Assembly (NCBI RefSeq): GCF_003063265.1
Contig: NZ_NERU01000015.1
Span: 55,473-119,472, forward strand
Reading direction: 5' to 3'
Source: Limnohabitans sp. WS1
GTDB taxonomy: Bacteria > Pseudomonadota > Gammaproteobacteria > Burkholderiales > Burkholderiaceae_C
Length of the DNA stretch: 64,000 bases
The notes below the pieces were generated by a model. That model was not told the origin of the DNA, ran no database searches, and worked only from the letters and a program-made list of their open reading frames with translations. Below, piece after piece: positions 39,852 to 47,036 of the stretch. Position 1 is the stretch's first letter. Each line of letters opens with the position of its first letter. Position numbers and translations under genes: made by a program.

Positions 39852-41762
39852 ATGAGCAGAAATAATTGGCTGAAAACCTCCATGATTCTGTGCGCACTCT
39901 TGCTTCAAGCCGCCTGTGGCGGTGGTGGTGGTGGTGGGGGTGATGCAGGCGGTGGCACTGTGGCAGGGCCATTTGCCCTGGCCGGCCAAGTAGAGGGCTT
40001 GTTGGGCAGTGGCCTTGCAGTCCAGGACGGTCTTGGCAACACACTCAGCATTCCCGGTGGGGCAACAAGCTTTGCTTTCAACAGCGGCAGCCCCTATTTG
40101 GCCACGGGGGCTGTTTTTGACTTGCAAGTCCAATCACAGCCCACCGGTCAGGTGTGTGTTTTCACCAATGGCTCGGGTGTGGCCAAGGTGAACATGGGCG
40201 CGATCAAAATCAATTGCGCCACCGTCGGTTTGACAACTGCATCGTTGAGTGAAAGCCAACTGCAGTGGCGTGTTCAAACGCCCATCCAAGTGAACCTGAA
40301 AAGTGAGGCAGGCCAAACCATTGGCGGCAAATTGACTTGTCAGAGCACAAACTTGGAGGCCCTGGAGGTGGCCTCTGACTGCTCATGGGCCAAAGCATTG
40401 CGTTTGGGTAACTACACAATCAGCGTCTTGAGCTCTGCCGGTCATGCCGCCAATGCCAACGTGAGTCAAATTCCTCAACGCCATGCCTTGCCAGCCACAT
40501 CGCAAGCGGCCAATCTCTTCGCAGTCAACCCCAGCCAAGGCACGGCATTGCTCTGGGGCTCAGGTGCCATGGGCAAATTGGCACAATTCGATGCGAATAT
40601 ACCCAATTCGGACAGCCCTAAGCCGCTGGTGGGTCAACTCTTTGTGGCCAACTTCAACACCATCAGGCTGAATACAGTCAGTCTGGCCCTGGGTTCACCA
40701 TCGGCTTCAAGCTTGGCATTGTCAGAAGCCGGTGAGGTTGTTTCATGGGGGGGTGATGGCACCACGCTTGGGCGCACGGTCACGGCCGGTGTCAGCACTG
40801 GCAAGGTCATCACGGCCACCGACAACGTGGCCCTCAAAAATATGGTCCAAGTGCAAGCAGGTCAGAAAAATGCCGCCGCCTTGCGCGACGATGGTCGGGT
40901 CTACTCATGGGGCTTGGCCAATGGTTCAGGTCAAGGTTTAAGCGGCCTTAATTCTGTCAATGCCAATGTCGTGATGGTTGGCCCTAACACACCCTTGACT
41001 GCTGTGGTGCAGATCAGTGCCGGGGACAACTACACACTGGCCCTGACAGCTTCGGGCGAGGTTTATGTCTGGGGCTCCAATCAGGGCTTGAAATTGCCCA
41101 ACGCCGAGGGTTCCGTTGTCGCTCAATACGCTTATGCCACTCCCATCAATGATCCACTGACCAAAACACCGCTGCAAAACGTGGTCAGCATTTCAGCCGG
41201 CAGCACACACGCTTTGGCCTTGACGGCACAAGGCAACGTTTTGGCTTGGGGCAACAACCAATTCGGCCAACTGGGCAGGGGAAATACCTTCAGCAACGTC
41301 AACAGTGGTTTTGAACCAGGCTGGGTCAAGGCACCGCTGTTGCAAGGTGGCAATTTGAACAACATCAAAGCCATTGCGGCAGGACAAAACCACAACTTGG
41401 CATTGACCAACAATGGCTCGATTGTGAGCTGGGGCCCCGTATCCAACCCCCAATTGGGCTGGGGCAGCAAAACCATAGACCGTGGTGACTTGCCGTCCTT
41501 TGTGGTCAACGCGACCGATACATCCACGTTGGCCAACATCGTCGCGATCAGCGCCACCGCCACCAACAGTTATGCGTTGACCAGCAAAGGTGAGGTTTTG
41601 TCTTGGGGTTACAACTATTCGGGTGCATTGGGCTTAGGGGTGCTTTTCACTGAACTGGCACAAGCTGTCAAACCACAAAATGTGGTCAGCGGCAATGAAA
41701 GTGGCACTTTGAGTGTGGGTGACATGTCCCAGTTCAAAAACCTGAACCAACGCTACCGCTGA
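39852..41762 (+). CDS. RCC1-repeat outer lipoprotein
   Basis: 636 residues from the ATG at 39852, 9 nt after AAAGGA. A lipoprotein signal ends LLQAAC, followed by an eight-glycine stretch, a common Burkholderiales lipoprotein linker. After about 180 residues without recognisable domains, seven RCC1-type blades follow between residues about 230 and 610, with cores such as VLAWGNNQFGQLGRG, VYVWGSNQGLKL and VLSWGYNYSGALGLG, enough for one seven-bladed propeller. Bacterial RCC1 proteins are surface or secreted binding proteins with few known ligands. Position beside the S-layer-like gene suggests a cell-surface role. Confidence 0.82.
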   Translation: MSRNNWLKTSMILCALLLQAACGGGGGGGGDAGGGTVAGPFALAGQVEGLLGSGLAVQDGLGNTLSIPGGATSFAFNSGSPYLATGAVFDLQVQSQPTGQVCVFTNGSGVAKVNMGAIKINCATVGLTTASLSESQLQWRVQTPIQVNLKSEAGQTIGGKLTCQSTNLEALEVASDCSWAKALRLGNYTISVLSSAGHAANANVSQIPQRHALPATSQAANLFAVNPSQGTALLWGSGAMGKLAQFDANIPNSDSPKPLVGQLFVANFNTIRLNTVSLALGSPSASSLALSEAGEVVSWGGDGTTLGRTVTAGVSTGKVITATDNVALKNMVQVQAGQKNAAALRDDGRVYSWGLANGSGQGLSGLNSVNANVVMVGPNTPLTAVVQISAGDNYTLALTASGEVYVWGSNQGLKLPNAEGSVVAQYAYATPINDPLTKTPLQNVVSISAGSTHALALTAQGNVLAWGNNQFGQLGRGNTFSNVNSGFEPGWVKAPLLQGGNLNNIKAIAAGQNHNLALTNNGSIVSWGPVSNPQLGWGSKTIDRGDLPSFVVNATDTSTLANIVAISATATNSYALTSKGEVLSWGYNYSGALGLGVLFTELAQAVKPQNVVSGNESGTLSVGDMSQFKNLNQRYR

Positions 41763-41774
41763 GCCCCAACCCCT

Positions 41775-42005
41775 TGTAGGCGCGACGCCCTTGTCGCGAA
41801 AACCCTCGCAAACCACCCCCGTCGCCCCGTGGGCGGGCGTGTGTTTGTAGGAGCGACGCCCTCGTCGCGAAAACCCTCGCAGACCACCACCCATCGCCCT
41901 AGGTGCGGGTGCGTGTTTGTAGGAGCGACGCCCTCGTCGCGATATGCCTCGCAGACCACCACCCATCGCCCCGAGGGCAGGGCTCACACAAAGCCAAAAG
42001 ACCAT
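41775..42005 (+). repeat. REP array 3
   Basis: Three GTAGG(A/C)GCGACGCCC heads (41777, 41849, 41920) with facing second REPs, some decayed. The rest of the gap up to 42162 holds a degenerate element B (near 42030-42050, loop GGTCAGATTC) and one GTAGGTCGG repeat. Confidence 0.85.
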
Positions 42006-42060
42006 CGCCCGGGGGCGTGTTTGAAAAATTGCGGTCAGATTCGCATTAATTCGGTCTCCC

Positions 42061-42086
42061 GTAGGTCGGCGGCTTTAGCCCCGACA
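42061..42086 (+). repeat. GTAGGTCGG repeat, left of the Rpn gene
   Basis: GTAGGTCGGCGGCTTTAGCC plus CCGACA, identical to 43158-43183 in the same orientation. The two copies bracket the Rpn-family gene. Confidence 0.85.
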
Positions 42087-42162
42087 GGGACCTGCGCCAA
42101 ACCACCCCTTACAAAAGACGGTGAGGTCGATAAAATCACATCTTCCCCCCTCAAACACCGCC

Positions 42163-43110
42163 ATGCCCACCCGCTACCTCGACCCTAAAGTGGGCCTCGT
42201 CTTCAAACGCGTGTTTGGCGAGCATGAGCATTTGTTGCGGAGTTTTTTGAATGCGCTGCTGCCCTTGCCTGACGATGGCCAGATTGAAAGCTTGGAATAC
42301 CTGACGCCCGAGCAAGTGCCCGAACTGCCGGGTTTGTACAAAAACTCCATCGTTGATGTGAAGTGCAAAGACCAGCGCGGACGCACCTTCATCGTGGAGA
42401 TGCAAATGCTGTGGAGCACCAGCTTTGAGCAGCGCATTTTGTTTTCTGCCAGCCAGGCCTATGTGAAGCAGCTGCACGCGGGTCACAGCTACGCCAGCTT
42501 GCAGCCGGTGTATGCCTTGGCGCTGACCAGCCAAGTGTTTGATCGCGAAACGGCTGAGTATTACCACCACTACCAAATCGTGCGCCAGCACGAGCCCCGG
42601 CGGGTGTTGGAGGGGCTGGAGTTTGTGTTCATTGAACTGCCCAAATTCACGCCCCAAAGCCGCACCGATAAGCGCATGCTGGTCAAGTGGCTGCGCTTCA
42701 TGAGCGAAGTGGGCGAGAGTCCCGCCAAAGGTGTCGACGCAGACGCCAGCTGGCGCGAAGACCCGGACATTGCCCAGGCCCTGGAGTTGGTGGAGGCAGC
42801 GGCCTTTACCGAGCAAGAGCTGGAGGCTTACCACATCCAAATCGACAAAGCGCGAATTGAGTTGACGGTGCTAGAAGACGCAGAGGCAAAAGGCAAGGCA
42901 GAGGGCTTGGCAGAGGGCGAAGCCTTGGGCATTGCCAAGGGCAAAGCTGAGGGAGAAGCCTTGGGCATTGCCAAGGGCAAAGCTGAGGAGAAAGCCGAAA
43001 TCGTTCGCACCATGCACGCCAATGGTCTGGGTGTGGCCCAAATTAGCCAGTTCACCGGTCTGACTGGGCAGCAGGTTTTGGACATTTTGGGGGCTGATGC
43101 CCCACGGTGA
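42163..43110 (+). CDS. Rpn-family PD-(D/E)XK nuclease / putative transposase
   Basis: 315 residues from the ATG at 42163, which starts the conserved MPTRYLDPKVGLVFKRVFG; an upstream GTG is in frame but lies in repeat DNA. The nuclease core follows: SIVDVKCKDQRGRTFIVEMQ with the D...ExQ catalytic residues at about 67-86. The C-terminal part contains a Lys/Glu/Ala/Gly-rich region made by a duplicated 33-bp segment (ALGIAKGKAEGE repeated), typical of the family, and ends with a small helical domain. Rpn proteins promote RecA-independent recombination; others act in phage defence. Flanked by direct GTAGGTCGG repeats. Confidence 0.82.
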   Translation: MPTRYLDPKVGLVFKRVFGEHEHLLRSFLNALLPLPDDGQIESLEYLTPEQVPELPGLYKNSIVDVKCKDQRGRTFIVEMQMLWSTSFEQRILFSASQAYVKQLHAGHSYASLQPVYALALTSQVFDRETAEYYHHYQIVRQHEPRRVLEGLEFVFIELPKFTPQSRTDKRMLVKWLRFMSEVGESPAKGVDADASWREDPDIAQALELVEAAAFTEQELEAYHIQIDKARIELTVLEDAEAKGKAEGLAEGEALGIAKGKAEGEALGIAKGKAEEKAEIVRTMHANGLGVAQISQFTGLTGQQVLDILGADAPR

Positions 43111-43121
43111 GGCACACCGCT

Positions 43122-43183
43122 TTGGCGCTAAAGCACCGACCTGCGAAGACCGTCCCCGTAGGTCGGCGGCTTTAGCCCCGACA
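43122..43183. repeat. Paired GTAGGTCGG repeat, right of the Rpn gene
   Basis: A degenerate inverted half (GCTAAAGCACCGACCTGC, about 43130-43147) and an intact copy (43158-43183) face each other and form a hairpin. The same pair in better condition is at 60187-60248. Confidence 0.8.
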
Positions 43184-43231
43184 TGAACCTGCGCCAATGT
43201 TAATTGGGGTCATTAATTGGGGGCAGATCCA

Positions 43232-44353
43232 CTACTGTCCGGAGATTTTCCAGGCCCCGCCGCTAACCTCATGATTTGTATAGATTTTTTTGATTTCAAG
43301 TCGAAATCTATTTGAATAGTCCATTGCTTGGCAGCACACTTTGCTTTTTTGCGAGGTGCGCCCATGCACAAAGGCAAGCTTGGTTTAGCAGCCAGGTTGC
43401 TCGCTCCACTTTGGCCGATGCCAACGAGCGACGAGACTACAGGATCTTTGAAGACTTTGCCATGCACCTCATCGGTGTTGCTCGCAGCCTTTACGGCCAA
43501 GATGCTTTTGGGCTGGACCTGGATCAGAGTGTTTATGCCATCGACTCCACCATCATCGATTTGTGCCTGAGCTTGTTTGACTGGGCCCCTGCAACCAAGG
43601 GCCGTGCGGGTGTCAAAGTGCACACGCTGCTCGACCTTCGCGGCAACATTCCAGCCTTCATTCAAATCACAGGTTCGCGCGTGCACGATGCAACCTTTTT
43701 AGACCATCTTCGCCTGGAGGCTGGCAGTTTTTACATCATGGACAGAGGCTACGTTCACATGGCACGACTCGTGCGCTTTTGTCATGCGGGTGCCTTCTTT
43801 GTCGTGCGCTCCAAGTACCCATTGAAATACCGCGTCGTTAACTCCGTACCGACTCCGCCTGCAACCCCGAGCCTTGTGATCCTCACAGATGAGTCCATCG
43901 AGCTGACCGGGCAACAAACGCATAAAACCTATACATGGCCATTGCGCAGAATCGAGTTCTACCTTGTCGAGCAAGCCCGCCACATCACGCTTTTGACCAA
44001 CCATTTTGATTTGCCAGCGAGCCACGTTGCCGAGCTTTATAAAAGCCGCTGGCAGGTCGAATTGTTCTTCAAGTGGATCAAACAAAACTTGCGTATCAAG
44101 GCATTTGTAGGCACCAGCGCCAACGCCGCCAAAACCCAAATTTGGTGCGCTGTATGCACCTACGTGGTGGTGGCCATTGTCAAAAAAAGACTCGCGTTGG
44201 AGGGGTCAATGCACGCCATCTTGCAGGTCCTCAGCTTGTCCTTGTTCGAGGTCAAGCCGCTGGCCGAACTGCTCGGTGAGCAGTTGCTAAACGATGAAAC
44301 CGGGGAGCCTGAAGCCCAGTTTTGTCTTTTCCCAGAAATCTCCGGACAGTAGT
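43232..44353 (+). mobile_element. IS4-family insertion sequence with target-site duplication
   Basis: Perfect 18-bp terminal inverted repeats ACTACTGTCCGGAGATTT (43232-43249) and its complement (44336-44353). Immediately outside both ends lies the same 11-bp sequence GGGGCAGATCC (43221-43231 and 44354-44364), a target duplication in the size range of IS4-family elements. The target was one of the palindromic B-type elements. At 1122 bp the element is shorter than usual, consistent with the truncated transposase. Confidence 0.92.
43312..44352 (+). CDS. IS4-family transposase, N-terminally damaged
   Basis: The open frame gives 346 residues from a TTG, but recognisable homology only begins at VARSTLADANERRDYRIF (about residue 30). 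Catalytic features remain: Asp in YAIDSTIIDL, Asp in YIMDRGYVHM and the YREK motif YKSRWQVELFFKWIK. The N-terminal DUF4372-like domain of about 80 residues is missing or scrambled; a 1-base loss at the GGTTTAGC stretch near 43382 would join KLG to SSQVARS. The stop overlaps the right inverted repeat. Probably inactive on its own. Confidence 0.85.
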   Translation: MNSPLLGSTLCFFARCAHAQRQAWFSSQVARSTLADANERRDYRIFEDFAMHLIGVARSLYGQDAFGLDLDQSVYAIDSTIIDLCLSLFDWAPATKGRAGVKVHTLLDLRGNIPAFIQITGSRVHDATFLDHLRLEAGSFYIMDRGYVHMARLVRFCHAGAFFVVRSKYPLKYRVVNSVPTPPATPSLVILTDESIELTGQQTHKTYTWPLRRIEFYLVEQARHITLLTNHFDLPASHVAELYKSRWQVELFFKWIKQNLRIKAFVGTSANAAKTQIWCAVCTYVVVAIVKKRLALEGSMHAILQVLSLSLFEVKPLAELLGEQLLNDETGEPEAQFCLFPEISGQ

Positions 44354-44600
44354 GGGGCAGATCCCAATTAAACGGGATCTGCCCCCTGTAGGAGCGACGC
44401 CCTCGTCGCGATCAGCCTCGAAGACAACCACCCATCGCCCCGAGGGCGGGGCTCCCACAAAGACAAGAATTCATCGCCCTCAGGGGCGTATTTGTAGGAG
44501 CGACGCCCTCGTCGCGAAAAGCCTCGCAGACCACCACCCGTCACGATGAGGGCGGGGCTCCCACAAAGCCAAAAGACCATCGCGGCGAGGACGCTGCGGC
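44354..44600 (+). repeat. Element B remnant and REP array 4
   Basis: GGGGCAGATCCC, loop, GGGATCTGCCCC (44354-44385), then two REP units with GTAGGAGCGACGCC heads at 44388 and 44495. From the B palindrome through the first REP the sequence is nearly identical to 46165-46240, so the segment has been duplicated or recombined. Confidence 0.85.
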
Positions 44601-44720
44601 CACTGCAAACATCATTAGGTCGGATGAACAAGGGGTCGATTTTCCTGTTGCACTTGATGCGTTTATTTCGTTTGATGTGCTATCTTTGACCTTGTTAAGG
44701 ATAAAAAACAGGAGTAAGTC

Positions 44721-45191
44721 ATGAGGACGATTGATCGTGCGAGAGAGGTAACGCCTCCGCCACTGAATGCCAAAGACATGGAGATGGTGCGCGTGGCCCA
44801 GCGGTGCATCATGGCGTCGCTGGACCATTCCCGCGCAGCAGCGATCACTTTGACAACGGACAGTGGTGAGCATCCGACGGTAGAGGTACCGCCAGCAGCT
44901 TTGAAGTTGATAGGGCAGTTGTTGGGTGCCATGAGTGAAGGCCGTCCGGTGGTGTTGATGCCCACAGAGCAAGAGTTGACAACAGTTGAGGCCGCTAATT
45001 TTCTGAACGTTTCGCGCCCGTTTGTTGTCAAAGAGATGGAGGCCGGTCGCCTGGCTCATAGAAAGGTCGGTACGCATCGCAGGATTGCACTGGAGGATTT
45101 GATGGCATACACGCAAAAGATGCGTGGGCAGCAGGCCGGCGCTCTTGAGCGTTTGGCTCAAAATGCAAGAGAGTTGGGTTTGGAATACTGA
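44721..45191 (+). CDS. Antitoxin with excisionase-type helix-turn-helix
   Basis: 156 residues. Residues about 90-140 carry the MerR/excisionase-like HTH: ELTTVEAANFLNVSRPFVVKEMEAGRLAHRKVGTHRRI. The N-terminal part is an acidic-basic helical region without known family. AGGAG lies 6 nt before the ATG. It is followed by a PIN-domain gene whose ATG overlaps its stop (TGATG), the common layout of PIN toxin-antitoxin pairs with HTH antitoxins. It should bind the toxin and repress its own promoter. Confidence 0.83.
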   Translation: MRTIDRAREVTPPPLNAKDMEMVRVAQRCIMASLDHSRAAAITLTTDSGEHPTVEVPPAALKLIGQLLGAMSEGRPVVLMPTEQELTTVEAANFLNVSRPFVVKEMEAGRLAHRKVGTHRRIALEDLMAYTQKMRGQQAGALERLAQNARELGLEY

Positions 45192-45661
45192 TGGCTGGCC
45201 ATGCCCGATATACGGCTTTACTGGATGCGTGTGTCTTGTATCCGTTGGCCATGACAGATGCGCTTTTGAGTCTGGCAACGGCGGGTTTTTTTTCTGCCAA
45301 GTGGACAACGCGCATTGAACTCGAATGGATTCGTGCAATCGAGCGGCAGCGACCAGACTTAGTGGGTAGGCTCGACGTTCGCCGAGACAGTATGCGTCTT
45401 GCTATTTTGGACTGGGAAGTTCCAGAGCCTGCATGGGTGTCTTTGGCGCAAGGAATCCAGCTGCCTGACCCTGACGACACGCATGTCCTGGCTGCTGCAA
45501 TTGCCGGGCACGCTGACTGCATCGTGACTTCGAATTTAAAAGATTTTCCTTCGACCGTTTTGGATGTCTTCGGTATTGAGGCCATTGATCCAGATACCTT
45601 CATCATCAATCAATGGGATCTGGACCCCGTCAATGCCATATCCGCTTTTAAACGGATGTGA
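45191..45661 (+). CDS. PIN-domain ribonuclease toxin
   Basis: 156 residues. TALLDACVLYPLAMTDALL supplies the first catalytic Asp, the middle has ELEWIRAI with a conserved Glu, and LPDPDDTHVLAAAIAGHADCIVTSNLKDF supplies the remaining acidic residues, the normal PIN arrangement. PIN toxins of VapC type cut tRNA or rRNA. Coupled by 1-nt overlap to its antitoxin. The C-terminal region after TSNLKDFP matches the pattern of a degraded copy at 45965-46150. Confidence 0.86.
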   Translation: MAGHARYTALLDACVLYPLAMTDALLSLATAGFFSAKWTTRIELEWIRAIERQRPDLVGRLDVRRDSMRLAILDWEVPEPAWVSLAQGIQLPDPDDTHVLAAAIAGHADCIVTSNLKDFPSTVLDVFGIEAIDPDTFIINQWDLDPVNAISAFKRM

Positions 45662-45814
45662 GCTCGTCGTTTAAAGCCTCAGTCGAGCCCAGAAGATTTC
45701 GCCTACGCTTTGGAGCTTGGTGGTTTACCAACAACAGCACAAAGACTCCGAGCCGCTTCTGAGCTGATTTGATTTGTAAGTTGTGAAAAATTGGGGTTAG
45801 AACCCCATTAAATT

Positions 45815-45955
45815 TTCTGTAGGAGCGACGCCCTCGTCGCGATCAGCCTAGCAGACCACCCTACCCATCGCCCCGGGGGCGGGGCTCCCACAAAGCCAGA
45901 AGACCATCGCCCCGAGGGCGGGGCTCCCACAAAGACAATAATCCTCGCCCACAGG
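45815..45955 (+). repeat. Element B variant and REP array 5
   Basis: An AATTGGGGTTAGAACCCCATT palindrome-like stretch lies just before (45789-45809), then GTAGGAGCGACGCC at 45821 with two facing second-REP copies up to about 45955. Confidence 0.8.
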
Positions 45956-45964
45956 GGGGGATGG

Positions 45965-46150
45965 CTATGACAAAGCCACCTGCTGCAAAAAGCCTAAGGG
46001 GTTGTCGGAAAACTGCGCGAAATTTTCGGGCGTGATGATGATGCGCAAGGCTTGTGGCGTTTGTGCACAAAAGCTGGCCAGGCCTTTGGCTGGAAGCCCC
46101 AAAAGGTGGGGATGAGTGAATTGATGACATTTGCTAGATGCATCTAGCAA
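45965..46150 (-). pseudogene. Remnant of a second PIN-toxin C-terminus
   Basis: A 61-codon minus-strand stretch ending ALRIIITPENFAQFSDNPLGFLQQ. The pattern (I-x-P-x-x-F then (D/N)P-x-x-x-hydrophobic) matches the end of the intact PIN toxin (IEAIDPDTF, LDPVNAI). No start region or catalytic acids remain, so I read it as debris of a related toxin gene bordered by repeats. The call rests on weak similarity. Confidence 0.3.
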
Positions 46151-46350
46151 TTTAATTGGGATCTGACCCCAATTAAACGGGATCTGCCCCCTGTAGGAGC
46201 GACGCCCTCGTCGCGATCAGCCTCGCAGACCACCACCCATCGCCCCGAGGGCGGGGCTCCCACAAAGGCAGCAGACCATCGCCCGGGGCTCCCACAAAGA
46301 CATGAAGACCATCGCCCACAAAAATGGGGGCAGACCCCCATTCACTCCCA
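46148..46350 (+). repeat. Element B copies and REP array 6
   Basis: AATTGGGATCTGACCCCAATT followed by a second GGGATCTGCCCC half (46150-46191), one REP pair with head at 46194, a partial second, and another variant GGGGGCAGACCCCC at 46326-46340. All of the gap 45662-46415 that is not the PIN remnant is repeat DNA or the promoter below. Confidence 0.82.
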
Positions 46351-46385
46351 GGTATTACAAAAAAACACATCAAATAGAAAATTAG

Positions 46386-46420
46386 TTCATATAGGAGTAT
46401 CTATAATCTTCCTATATGAA
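46386..46420. promoter_or_regulatory. Inverted repeat enclosing a TATAAT and overlapping the start codon of the TnpB-like gene
   Basis: TTCATATAGGA (46386-46396) and TCCTATATGAA (46410-46420) are perfect 11-bp arms. The 13-bp spacer contains a consensus -10 TATAAT (46402-46407). A start site about 7 bp on would give a leaderless or nearly leaderless mRNA at the ATG 46416. It could act as operator or, in RNA, as a hairpin hiding the start. Confidence 0.65.
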
Positions 46421-47036
46421 TAATTTTCTGCGCATCCCGCTGAACACCACAGCCGCTCAATTTGAGCGGCTGTTGTCGTTGCAGAAGGTGTTTTCGCAGG
46501 CGTGTAACCAGTTGGCGCCCGAGGTGTCGCGCAGTCGGGTGTGGAACCGGGTGGCTTTGCACCATTTGCATTACCGGGCGTTGCGCGATCAGTTTCCGGC
46601 GCTGGGCTCGCAGATGGTGTGCAACGCGATTTATGCGGTGTCGCGCACGGCCCGCTTGATTTACCAAAGCCCGAGCAGCCCGTTTCAGGTGCAAAAGATG
46701 GGCGACCGGCCTTTGCCTTCGCTGCGTTTTGCCGAGACCTGCCCGGTGTACTTTGACCGCCACACCTTGAGCCTGAAGCAGGGCAAGTTGTCGCTGTTCA
46801 CGCTGGATGGGCGCATGCAGTTTGAGTTGACCTTGGTGCCCGAGCAGTTGGCGCTGTTTGAGCAGGGCAAGTTGCGCGAGATTGTGCTCAGTCGGGGCTC
46901 CGACGGGGTGTTTGTGTTGTCGTTTTGGTTGGCGTCTGAGTCGGCTTTGGAGCCGGTTGACCAGGCGGCCGAGCTGCCTGTGGTGTTGGACCCGGGCGCT
47001 TTGATTCCGGATTACGTTTCTGTAGAGGTTGCTTGA
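46416..47036 (+). CDS. RuvC-less TnpB/IS605-OrfB-like N-domain protein
   Basis: 206 residues. The layout matches the N-terminal part of IS605 OrfB/TnpB proteins: RIPLNTTAAQFERLL, then a helical QACN region, LRDQFPALGSQMVCNAIYAVSRTARL, SLRFAETCPVYFDRHTLSL, GKLSLFTLDGRMQFEL and EIVLSRGSDGVFVLSFWL. In TnpB the RuvC nuclease would begin next; here the chain ends after a short LDPG-containing tail, so no nuclease residues exist. The stop overlaps the ATG of the type I secretion ATPase (TGATG), so the two are translated together. It may be a domesticated nucleic-acid-binding regulator of the secretion operon. No transposon ends were found around it. Confidence 0.68.
   Translation: MNNFLRIPLNTTAAQFERLLSLQKVFSQACNQLAPEVSRSRVWNRVALHHLHYRALRDQFPALGSQMVCNAIYAVSRTARLIYQSPSSPFQVQKMGDRPLPSLRFAETCPVYFDRHTLSLKQGKLSLFTLDGRMQFELTLVPEQLALFEQGKLREIVLSRGSDGVFVLSFWLASESALEPVDQAAELPVVLDPGALIPDYVSVEVA

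Noticed and set aside
45861..46130. 89-residue minus-strand frame over the PIN remnant and REP
   Set aside because: Frame differs from the one with toxin similarity and its second half is translated REP.
46416..47036. Complete IS605-type transposon around the TnpB-like gene
   Set aside because: No TnpA gene, no RuvC part and no left or right element ends were found; the only dyad is the promoter palindrome.
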